Source: Brevipalpus yothersi (lineage: Eukaryota; Arthropoda; Arachnida; Trombidiformes; Tenuipalpidae). Taken from it: a stretch of 64,000 nucleotides of DNA. The translations under genes were made by a program, and so were the position numbers. Location of the stretch: contig QZCP01000121.1 of NCBI GenBank assembly GCA_003956705.1, forward strand, positions 1 to 64,000, written 5' to 3'. The notes under the pieces were generated by a model that was not told where the DNA came from, did no database searches, and worked only from the letters and a program-made list of their open reading frames with translations. Shown here piece by piece: positions 22,417-32,514 of the stretch (positions are counted from its first letter, which is position 1; each line of letters begins with the position of its first letter).

Positions 22417-23956
22417 CTCTCTCTCTCTTTTTTCTCTCTTGGCATGAGATAATGGAAAATTTCATTCTAGAGTTTTTTCCAGGCTCTATTCCTGAAAATG
22501 GTACATATTTCTATTCTGGCCAATCTGAGTATTCAAGTTGATGTGAGATACATTTCTGAAATGCTGAAAAGCCTGGCTATCTTAATCTATTAACCCTTTT
22601 ATGCCTACTGGAAAAAAATCTGAATTACTTACCCATTGTAAAAGTTTGGGGCTGTATTTGGTGGAGGTGCTCGATGAATTGGAGGCTCACGTTTACCATT
22701 GAAAGATAAGTTGTTGATATTTGATGATTGATTTCCTATCTTGTTACGGAGTATGCGGCTATAGGAAAGAGAGATACATTCTGATTATGTGACATTATGA
22801 TTTGCCACCGAAAGTTTGCTAGGCTCTATAAAGGAGTGAGAAACGCAATGAATAGATTTTTGATCAAAAACTGATCTGTTCTTGTCAACAGCTGGACACA
22901 AAAGAGATGGTGTAACGGGAGATGGTGATGAGATGAGGGATGATGTTTCACATTCCGATGCTTATCTTCACCATAAACTGACAGGCAGCACATCTATTCG
23001 GAGAATTTACAAAGGATGTTGATGGGAGGAAGAAGGAGGAGGAGAAGTGGAAAGGAAGCTGGAAGCTGGAAGGCAGATAAAGTTTTCACAGTCTCCAGCT
23101 GGGCTATCATGTCGATCTGAGGCGAAAAGAACTCACAGCTTGTCGAATTGAGAGCTTACATTATGCTCACATATTAGATGAACTTGAATAGTTTTTGTTA
23201 TCGTTAATTACTTCAAAACAAAAAAGCATACTCAAGCTAATTTTCATTTTGATCTTATCTCAAGTTCCTGTGGTTTTCTTTTCTTTTCTTTCACGAGCAA
23301 ACTCTTTTGAGTGTAGAAAATAATAAGAAAGATTCTCATGTGAAATTTTTTCGTCTCTCTCTCTCTCAGTATCAATTAACACAACTTACCTGATACTGCT
23401 GACCGATGGCACATTGGTCTTGTCACATATTCCATCCTTCAGTAGGGCTTCTCGAATTTCCCAAGCAAATATTCCAGGATCATTCTTTTTCAATCTTCTA
23501 ATAGACTGGACAACCTATGGAAGAGTATTTAGATTATCAGTCAATGAAAAAAGCATCCTAAATCGAAATCATTCTTATAATGCAGAAAATGATCATCATG
23601 AATTCCCAGATTCCGGTATTTCAGTATAGTTTGATGAAAGAGTGAATAGAAATCTTTTTACTCACCCGTGGAGTTGTCACCCGTGGCTTACTGCCACCAA
23701 TTGCACCAGGAGCTACTGAGCCAGTCTCATTGAAACGTGCCAATATTTTCGAAACACATCCATGGGACACTTTTAGGCGACGACTTATATCACACGGCCG
23801 GACACCAAGTTTGGCCAATTCAACTATTTGGGTACGAATTTCGGTGGGCAGTGGACGTCCATTGACGAATACACCACCAAGTTGATTCACTTCACCATGC
23901 AATTGGGTTCCATCGTTGGTTTTTGTGTACGGAGATAAGGTCAAATGGTCAGACAT
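21823..23956 (-). CDS. Poxm: Pox meso (Pax1/9) paired-box transcription factor, 3' end unresolved
   Basis: Four exons (23666-23956, 23390-23514, 22633-22758, 21823-22164) give 294 residues plus two bases. The paired domain runs from GEVNQLGGVFVNGRPLP (about residue 21) through RPCDISRRLKVSHGCVSKIL and NDPGIFAWEIREALL to VPSVSSISRILRNKIG, and is close to human PAX1/PAX9. No homeodomain follows, as expected for this class. The last recognised exon ends with WPSSHTVTDLLAG, the octapeptide region of PAX9 (WPSSHSVTDILG). Pax1/9 proteins pattern mesoderm and endoderm derivatives. The model ends at a GTAAGA donor, so at least one more exon exists; 19709-19790 would fit in phase and stop after 27 codons, but this is weakly supported. 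Introns hold CT arrays. Confidence 0.9.
22361..22404. repeat. (CT)n microsatellite in Pox meso intron 3
   Basis: About 44 bp of CT followed by imperfect CT-rich sequence. Confidence 0.95.
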
Positions 23957-24950
23957 GGTTAATAGCTATTCACGGTATGGATATGGTTGCTCTAGCACGA
24001 CAATCAAGACACTTATTCACTCTCTTTACTTTTCAGATATGCACAAGCTGCAAAAAGAGAGATGCACAACTCACTTCACTTCACTTTCTCTCTCTTCCAA
24101 ATCTTTAACTTTACTCATTTCATGTCTTTTTCACTTCATCCCCTTCCTCCTCTTTTCTTCCCGAAAAACCTTCTCTCTCTTTCTTCCTCTCTTTCTTTCT
24201 TGTGGTATTCTCTCAACATTTCTTAATACTTATGCTGTACTTGAAAGAGGTCCAAATTTTCATTGGATACAATCTCGTTCTTATGGTGCGCTATACTCCG
24301 CCTCCGAGGATGCCCAAAAGCCAATGGATGCTGGAAGCAACACCTCCAAACGATTGTGTTACATATGATGGTGTACAAGTTGGGGAATACAGATTCCTTT
24401 GGTCGAGAAAGAAAAAGAAATAGGATCTGAAAGTGATTATACAAAGAGAACACGCGAATTATTCTCTCTTCCTTTCTTGAGATGAGGAAAGGGTTAGTGA
24501 AATTATTGACAGCTTGTTTTACGCTGACTGTGATCCTATTTCAATATGCTGGATGATAGTTGAAGATTAAATATGCATAAAATCAATGATGGAAGAAGTG
24601 GAAAAGAAAAAGGAAAAGGGAGAAATTTCTCTTTTCGGCTTCTTGTAAATTCCATAGTATCGATAACAAAAAATACCTTGTAGTTGGAATTCATTCATTT
24701 ATTCTCTCTCCCTCTCTTAGAGAATGATTATATTTGTTTGTGTATATTTATATCCAGTATATCTAGAATAACTTATATAGCATTCGTTTACAAAATCTTT
24801 ACACCCAATTGATGAATCCAATGAAAAAAGGCAAAGTCAGTGGAATTGAGTGCTATTCTCAAGTTCTACGAAAGTTCTCTTCCTCTGAAAAAACCTTCAA
24901 CAAAATAGTATTCAATTCGAGCACAGCAAAGGGAAGAAAAAATTCACATA

Positions 24951-24954
<4 letters not shown>

Positions 24955-25017
<63 letters not shown>
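24955..25017. repeat. (GA)n microsatellite
   Basis: About 63 bp of GA. Confidence 0.95.
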
Positions 25018-25020
<3 letters not shown>

Positions 25021-25788
25021 AAAGTTTTAACAAAAGACAAGCAACGAATTTACACGAATTTCTTTCGAAAAAAAGCGAAGGAACCGATTATTCTCATAGT
25101 ATGATAGATTTGATGTGTCTTTCGGTAGAATTTGTGTGTATGTTCGACTCGTGCGTCTCGGTGGATTAGCATAATTTGGCCATAAAAAGACCGCTCACAG
25201 AGAGCCACTAGTTTCAGACGAAATAGTTAAATTACTTGAAACAGAGGTGAAGAGAATAGTGTGGTTAGTGGTGTGTAAGTGAACATGAGATTTGGCCAGA
25301 CTTGAGGTTTTTTCTTCTCCAAGTCAAGAGACCACAATAGACAGCCGTAAATGTATTTATATATATAATATTTATGTGGGCTCAGAAAAAGAGAGAGAGG
25401 TGAAGGCGGTTGATTTTTGGGAATCAAGAATAGATGCCGGCGATTCGGTTAGATTAAAACGTCTCAAAAATGAAATATTGGCCATTCTTCAGCCCCATCT
25501 CGCCCTTTGCTCGGACTCTATTGAGTCCACTTTGCAAGGGTTAAAGAACTATAACCATAGGCACACTCATATAGGGAATGTTATTCCATTTTTGATTAAT
25601 CGAAACAGAATTAACATCTTGACTCGGGAATGAAAAGAATGGTAAATAGATGTAGACAATTTTTTCTGTCTACTTCCGGAATGTTTAAGTAGCAGCAAGA
25701 GACTTTGAATTCCTCTGCTCTTCCAGCTCGAGTGTACATGTGTATATATGTATGTGTGTATATGTGAAAAATAGAGAAAGTTTTGCTA

Positions 25789-25987
25789 GTCAATAATTAT
25801 AGTCAATTAATCACTAACACTTGGACAACAAGAAAATTGAGGAAGAACCGTACTCATCCATAGGCCTGTGAATTTCTTACTTTACACCGAAAAAGTCCAC
25901 AAAAATTGTTCTCTCTCCTCCAAAACTGTCACAGCATCAAAGAGTCCGCATCCATGACGGATGTTCTCCAAGCACACGTCGGTGGCC
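25789..25987 (+). repeat. Inverted repeat arm 2 (pairs with 19722-19970)
   Basis: Plus-strand copy of the block order described for arm 1, about 50 bp shorter because of deletions, notably nine bases just after tgtcacagcatc. The frame after the acceptor-like AG at 25933-25934 is IKESASMTDVLQ and stops at about 26000. Confidence 0.8.
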
Positions 25988-26727
25988 AAGTAAAAGTGTA
26001 ACTTACCAGTGTAGAGTAATTATGGGTCTAAAGTAACATCCTTTTCAGCTTTTTTTCATATTTTCTCTTTTTTTCGAAGTAATTCGGTGCAAAATTTTGA
26101 AGGAAATATGACAATATCTTGTAATCAATTATTTCGATTGCCAAGCAGCACATGTATTCAGAATGTTTTGATTAGAATCGTTTTATAGGACTGATTCGCA
26201 GCTTGATTATATCCATAGTACGGCAGACTATGCGAATTAGTTGAGTAGAATTTTTTATGAATCAGCCAACTTTAGCTAGCGAGTGTCAATCAAGAGAGAG
26301 GAAGAAAAGTTAGGTGCTTATTGTCTTGACAATGTTGTCTAAGGTATTTCGAGAATTTGAGATATTTTTTTCGGCGAATGCTTGTCTGAACATATTATAA
26401 AAAAGCTCACAAAAAAAACTACAGTGGAGTCGAGAGAGAAAGAGAAAAAAGTTCCGACATTCCGTAACCACAACGGAAGAACTAGTGAATTCCTGCGGTA
26501 TAAAGCATCAACCACAACATAATGCTTACATATAGCGGCTGTCTCAAGCTCATGTTTTACTCATTTTCAGTCATTCATGATCTTCACATACTTATTCTCT
26601 CTCTTTTTCTTGTCTCAACTCTCTATTTGAAACTATTCTTCTTATCATTCTCTTTACCGACGATGAAAGAATGATCTGTGGTTAAACAATTTCGGATGTG
26701 AAAATTCATCTCTGTCACCCAGTGTTT

Positions 26728-26730
<3 letters not shown>

Positions 26731-26775
<45 letters not shown>
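26731..26775. repeat. (CT)n microsatellite
   Basis: About 45 bp of CT. Confidence 0.95.
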
Positions 26776-26778
<3 letters not shown>

Positions 26779-27941
26779 TTCTATTCCGTTCTCATCTTCC
26801 TTGTCACTTGTACGTATATACGTTCTTGTCTCGATAGTTTGGCTCTTTTTTCGATGTCGGCGGAAGATGTTCACCAGTCTCTTTCTCTTTTTCTCAATGA
26901 ATCTCTATTCTCTCTATCTCTCTCCTCTTCTCATCGCTCCAAAGCTTCGAAAAGTAGAGGGAAAATTCACGCTAAATAGCGATTCATCATCGCTTTTGTA
27001 AGTCGGCTCATCACTCTCACTCTGATAGTTTAACCAACCATATCTTCTCCTCCATTTCATAGGCTCATATTTGATGCTGTCCTAGGAAGTTATCTTCCTT
27101 CAAGAGAAAACTTTTGCCAGCCATGAATTTGCAGTGTCTACTCGAATAATCACGACATCAAGATAAGTGTCTATTGGGGTTGTTCTTTCAGTAAGAGAAT
27201 GATTTCTCTGAACAATCATTTTTTTGCTAATAATTTGATCATCATCAGCTATCGCCTCACAATTGAGAAAAAAGGGAACAAAAATGACCAATTTGAGGAT
27301 CTCAGACACCAGAAAAAATCGGTCGAGTTCTAACAAAACTACATTATTTTACAAAACTGTATTCACCTATTTTTCTCATCATAATATGGCAGATACGTGC
27401 TTTTATATTCAAATCACTCAAAAAAAAGTTCTGCTCTAAAGTTATTTCTGATAAAACCAACTTCTTACAAACCCAATAAATACAACTACAACTACAACTG
27501 TATTACATGGACGGAATTCCATGAGATCAACTCTCTTCAAACGTTCTTTTTGTATTGTACACAATGTCCTCTTTTGAAAAATTTTTCCACTTTTCCATCG
27601 AACCCATTCACTAAATACTAGACAAACAATCGGCTCATAAAATTATCATGACTATCTAACCTCGGTATAAAAGCACAAAGTACTGTAACAATTCCAACAG
27701 AGACGATGAAAGATGATGAAATTATCTTCACTCACTTCGCGCCATCAATTGACGTCTCCAATGGAGACATGCTGGCATGCATCAGCTGATGTATGTTCAC
27801 TTTTTTGTGTGTATGTATACGTTTTGAATGTTGAATTTTTTTATTTATTTATTTTGATATTGTCTATTTTGAATTAGTGTGTGTCTATTTAAAGATTATC
27901 ATTGTGTGTAATATAATAATTATCATCATTAACCATTCATC

Positions 27942-28994
27942 ATGATTCGCCGAGGAACCAAGCGAAAACCACCGCCAACCGAAAAGCAGGGTGTTGTGGT
28001 TGGCAATCGTAAGCCGAAATCAGAATTGATTATGCCAAAATTGCCTGCCAACGGATATCCAAGTGATCATCCATTTAATAAGGATGGCTATCGATACATA
28101 TTGGCTGAACCAGATCCACATGGACCGTTTCGACAAGAGTTTGATGAGAGTCAAGATGGTGCCGGTAAACCGATTCCTGGTTGGCTTTTTCGCAAATTGT
28201 GTGGATCATCGGTTATGGTTGCAATGCATGATAAGGGACCGCAACTTCGTGTAACTGAGGACAGATTAACGGTTACCGGTGAAAAAGGTTACTGCATGGC
28301 ACGAGCAACACATGGAGCCCATTTTGGTACATGGTATTTTGAAATTAAAATTATCGATATGCCACCGGGCAGTCATACACGACTCGGTTGGAGTCAAGAG
28401 ATGGGCAATCTACAGTGTCCGTGTGGTTATGATAAGTTTAGCTATTCATGGAGATCTCGTAAAGGTACCAAATTTCATGAGAGTATTGGTAAACATTTCA
28501 CCGATTTTGGTTATGGTACGGGTGATGTGATTGGTTTGCTGATACATTTGCCGGAGGATACAGAGAATCCTGAACCAATTAATCGAGAAAATTATCTACC
28601 TCCACCGTATAAGGAGAAGCCGTTGATAAAGTTCAAGAGTTATTTATATTTTGAAGAGAAAGATGATCTTGCACAGGCGGTCAAAAGTCTTCGACCTTTG
28701 AAAGGAAGTAAAATTGTTTTCTACAAGAATGGTAAGCTGGTTGGCACAGCATTTGAAGATATATATGCTGGTGTATACTATCCAGCAGCATCATTTTATA
28801 AGAATGTGTCGGCAACTTTCAATTTTGGTCCAAAATTTGATTATCCTCCCACTGATGTCAAGTTTAGAGCCATACAAGAGTTAGCCGAAGATACATCAGT
28901 TCGTCAAATGGTTTCCGATATTGTTTATCTAGTTGAAAATGAAGGTAAATTAAGGTTAGATACATTTTATGGAACTGCACCCGCTGGAAGTTAA
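27942..28994 (+). CDS. ASH2L: ASH2-like SPRY-domain subunit of H3K4 methyltransferase complexes
   Basis: Single exon of 350 residues matching the C-terminal half of animal ASH2L: HPFNKDGYRYILAEPDPHGP, FRQEFDES, GKPIPGWLFRKL, LTVTGEKGYCMARATHG, RLGWSQ, YDKFSYSWRSRKGTKFHESI, IKFKSYLYFEEKD and FYKNGKLVGTAFEDIYAGVY. Together these form the split SPRY domain and the C-terminal RBBP5/DPY30-binding part. ASH2L supports catalysis by MLL/SET1 enzymes as part of the WDR5-RBBP5-ASH2L-DPY30 core. The N-terminal atypical PHD finger and winged-helix DNA-binding region of the 628-residue human protein are absent. An in-frame TAA at 27930-27932 sits just before the ATG, so the short start is supported. The gene has no intron, unlike most longer genes here. 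NCOA6 follows on the same strand about 590 bp downstream. Confidence 0.93.
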   Translation: MIRRGTKRKPPPTEKQGVVVGNRKPKSELIMPKLPANGYPSDHPFNKDGYRYILAEPDPHGPFRQEFDESQDGAGKPIPGWLFRKLCGSSVMVAMHDKGPQLRVTEDRLTVTGEKGYCMARATHGAHFGTWYFEIKIIDMPPGSHTRLGWSQEMGNLQCPCGYDKFSYSWRSRKGTKFHESIGKHFTDFGYGTGDVIGLLIHLPEDTENPEPINRENYLPPPYKEKPLIKFKSYLYFEEKDDLAQAVKSLRPLKGSKIVFYKNGKLVGTAFEDIYAGVYYPAASFYKNVSATFNFGPKFDYPPTDVKFRAIQELAEDTSVRQMVSDIVYLVENEGKLRLDTFYGTAPAGS

Positions 28995-29582
28995 CCATTT
29001 TTGCCATCAAATCGATTTGTAAACATCATACAATCACATCACATCTTGTATTTACTTTTTTTATTATCGAAAAAAATTTTCTTGTTTCATCTACAATACA
29101 AGAATTACTTTTTTTCCTTAAACAAATCAAATCAAATCATCTCCTAATCCAAATTTTCTCAAATCAATCTCGTTAATTAACCTCAAAACTCTCTACTATC
29201 TACTCAATTTTGCTCAAAAAAATTTCTCTGCCTACATCACAACAGACCCTAGCTTGTGAAAAATTTTCACCATACTCTCCTCTACCCTTAGATCTCGTTA
29301 ATTTTGAATTTCGAATAACGATTCATGATAAAATGATATTCCCAGATATATTTCATCATGAAATATACGAAAATCCATAAAAAAAAATGTTGGTGGCTTC
29401 ATCTAGTGGCTTACATAAGTGTTTTTGTCGATTGCAGCGCTCATAAAAGTTAAGCCTGTAAAATGCCTTCCATTTTGTTTTGTCTGTATGTTGGGTTAAT
29501 GTTGACAAAAAAAATTTTTTTTGTCAAGATTAAAAATATAATTAATTTTAATGTGTGTGGTATGTGTGTGTGTTGAATCGTG
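28995..29582. other. Intergenic, ASH2 to NCOA6
   Basis: AT-rich 588 bp spacer between two same-strand genes; no repeat or further gene seen. Confidence 0.5.
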
Positions 29583-30032
29583 ATGTCGATTCAAAACAAT
29601 AATAATAATAATTCTGATGATGATAATTTTTTTGAAAAATCTATTGAATTAGCGCTCCTTAAAGTTCGATCATCAAGAATGGAGAATAATAATAAAAATA
29701 GTAATACTACTAAAGTGGATCCGTGGAATATTGTTCGTGTAACATTTAATTTATCACCCGAAGCTGCTCAACGTTTAAGGCTTATTGCTGAGCGTAAAGA
29801 TAATTTACTACGAGATTTGGGTATATTATCGGTACACTTGGAAGGTGATGATAATAATTCTAGTGTTACCATACGGTCTCAGTCTACAACTCAAACACCG
29901 CATGCCAAAAGTACATCATCTCCATCATCCTCATCGCCAACATCATATTCACCATCACCATCACCTTCATCATCTTCCTCTGTCATTTCATCCTCAACAC
30001 CTCCTATGGTTACTTTATCAACAACACAACAT

Positions 30033-30064
<32 letters not shown>

Positions 30065-31184
30065 ATGTGATGGACTACGAGATAGTAGTAGTAGCAGTAG
30101 TAGTAGTAGTAGTGGTACTATTGGTACTAATGTTAATATTAATAATGCAATCACTTGTGCCTCATCTAATGTTGCTTTGACCAGTCCTCTGCTTGTCAAT
30201 TTATTACAGAGTGATAATTCAAATTCAAATTCACGTATGATGCCTCCTCCGCCACCATCGCCATTACCACCACCACCTCCACCACCATTGCAGCAGCAAC
30301 AGCCTCCTCCACCTCCACCTCCTCCACCATCACAGCCCTCTTCTATACCTTTACAATCTTCTCCTCTACCATCACAGCCCCCTTTACCACCCCAACCTTC
30401 TCTACCATTACAAACATCTCCTCTACCATCGCAATTCTCTTTGCCATTGCAAACTTCTTCTTCACCATTACAAACTTCTTCTCCACCATTACAAACTTCT
30501 TCTTTACCGTCGCAATCTTCTCTGCCATCAAACACTCCTCCACTACCGTCTTCACCTCCCTTACCATCATCTTCATCAGCATCACCACCACCTCCACCAC
30601 CTCCTGTACCACAGCCACCACAGCCACCATCACCACAGTCATCATCACTGCATCCTCCTCCTCTTCCTTCTTCTCCACCTCTACAGCTACATCCTCCTCC
30701 TCCACCTCCTCCTCTTCCTTCACCAGAAACTACAACATTTGTACAGTCACCTAATTCAACACAGTCATCAAAAAGTAAAAATTCATCGACTAGCAAAATA
30801 ATCACAAAGAAAAGTAAACCAAGAAAAATTAAGAAAAAGAAAGATAAAACAGTTTCATCTATTATGGATTATTCGGTAGCCTTTGGTGATCATAATTATA
30901 CTAGTTTAATGAGTCCTGACATAATGTGGGGACAAGACGTGGATCGTGATTCAGACGACAATGACAGTAGTCTGTTTACATTATCAAAATCTAGTGAAGA
31001 AAATGATATTGTAAAAATTACCGGTATGAGGTGTACTTCGACTCTCACTCATTCAGATTTTCATCTTCCTCATTTCACCGAAGCTCTATCGCCAACATCA
31101 TTGTCAACTATTGTAACAACCGAGCTTCAAACGACTTTGGATAAGAGTGAAGCCTTGTGTACAAATCTTGATAATAATTTCTAA
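29583..31184 (+). CDS. NCOA6: NCOA6-like nuclear receptor coactivator, shortened
   Basis: Single exon of 533 residues. The N-terminal block KVDPWNIVRVTFNLSPEAAQ then RDLGILSVHLEGD aligns with human NCOA6 KVEPWNSVRVTFNIPREAAE and RDLGILSVQIEGE. The nuclear-receptor LXXLL motif lies in VALTSPLLVNLLQSD, almost identical to human VTLTSPLLVNLLQSD, and a lysine-rich PRKIKKKKD patch follows farther down (human has KPKKKKPPRKKK). Between these are serine, glutamine and very long proline-rich runs. NCOA6 is specific to KMT2C/D complexes, where it links nuclear receptors to H3K4 methylation. The human protein has 2063 residues, so this is a minimal version. An in-frame TGA at 29574-29576 precedes the ATG at 29583. 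The last 77 coding bases overlap the predicted coding end of the minus-strand secreted protein. Confidence 0.88.
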
Positions 31185-32514
31185 AGCCAATTTGTTGAGG
31201 AAAGTGTTGTTGTGGAATCGATGACTGTTTTGGTATTGTTAACATTCGCTTGAGGTTACTTTTTCTCCATCGTCCAAGATTTAAGCCAGCCAATCGATTA
31301 CGCCATCCTTGTTCTTCTCGCTTGGAACTGAAAAAGAACTTTGATAAGCTTGCTAAAGTGGTGGCCACCAAATTTTGTAGTGAACTGAATGGATCATCTG
31401 GATACAAGATGGAAGAGAAGAAGAAGGAAAAGACGGTGTTTTTAATTTTAATCGAGTCAAAGAGAAAAAAAGAAATTTATTCTGTATCTGGTCAACGTCT
31501 TACCCGTACTGCTACCTATATTATTGGAAAGAATATCGTTAATAGCGGCTAGTTGAGATATGAATCCACCTGACAGATCGCCTAAAGGATCAGTCTGGCT
31601 GGTGACCCCTGAGCCAGTTGATATTTTCTGCGGTGAGCTGGATCCACTTGATGATGATGATGATGATGATGAAGCGGGAACAATTGATGCTGTAATTGAT
31701 GGCGGAGGAGCAGCGACAGAGATGACATTGTTCGAAGCTGAAGCTTGTGATCCCGCTGCTTCACTATTTGGGGAAGAACCATTAGAAAGGAGTGATGAGG
31801 ATAAGCTGGAAAAGCTGCTGGATGAGGACGAACTCGATGATGCTGCACTACTTGCTGCTGCAGCAGCAGCCGCCGCAGCGGCAGTGGGCTTAGCTCCTGT
31901 TAAAGCTTGAGTAATGAATTGTCCTGGTCTTGTATTTTGAAGAAAACCTGTCGTCAAAGATTATCAAATTCAGTTGATATTGATTTCTTTCAGTACTCTT
32001 TCAATCATGTCGAGTCTTTTCGTGACCCGTTATTCCCCTGTTCACGAACCGATATCATGTAGAACGAAGATTTCGACTCACCTTGACCAAGAATTTGTAC
32101 TCCCTGCAAGATCTCACCTAATTGTGGATTAGACTGAATTTCCTCGGTGATATCATCTAGAGATGGAATGAGATTGGATACCAAAGGAGTCAAAAAAATG
32201 AGTGGCAAAACTGGCAGTGATAGGAGTAGAGAGGATGCTGCCATGATTGCTGGTCCTGCCATGAGAGCTGCAGGAATACCGCTCTGTCTGCTTGAAGCTG
32301 ACAATCTTCGGTCAAATTTTGAAGATGAAAGTAGACTCCGTTGTCGTTGGTGGGATTTGAGCCATTCTGAATTGGTAAAAAGTGGTTTATCTTTGAGAAC
32401 ATTATTGTAGACCGGTAATCTTGCACCAATTACACTATCACAATTCCAGATGGTCACAAAAATAATCGCAAAAAATACAATTGACACAGTTCTCTGCTTC
32501 ACCGGTGGATTCAT
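31108..32514 (-). CDS. Predicted secreted protein rich in Ser/Ala, family unknown
   Basis: Three exons (32082-32514, 31504-31947, 31108-31397) join in phase to 388 residues. An N-terminal signal peptide is clear: a basic start, then VSIVFFAIIFVTIW, with likely cleavage after VIGA. A second hydrophobic stretch (LLLSLPVLPLIFLTPLVSNL) follows near residue 100 and is either a membrane segment or buried. The middle has a run of alanines and long serine runs, then GGFISQLAAINDILSNNIGS; the C-terminal part is basic (REEQGWRNRLAGLNLGRWRK). No known domain was recognised. The final coding part overlaps the 3' coding end of NCOA6 on the other strand, so either the last exon is shorter than drawn or the overlap is real. 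Splice sites are GTGAGT/AG and GTAAGA/AG. Confidence 0.65.

Larger units (their letters stand above)
23957..27941. other. Gene-poor region upstream of Pox meso
   Basis: Four kilobases between the divergent Pox meso and ASH2 start codons. It contains two GA/CT arrays and inverted repeat arm 2. No coding sequence was recognised; Pox meso regulatory DNA is the natural inference. Confidence 0.5.

Noticed and set aside
30032..30805. Long antisense frames rich in Gly/Asp/Glu opposite the NCOA6 proline runs
   Set aside because: They mirror CCN-type proline codons on the other strand; no start context, splice sites or independent content.
31560..31910. Plus-strand frame with Asp and Ala runs
   Set aside because: Antisense shadow of the Ser/Ala-rich exon of the secreted-protein gene.
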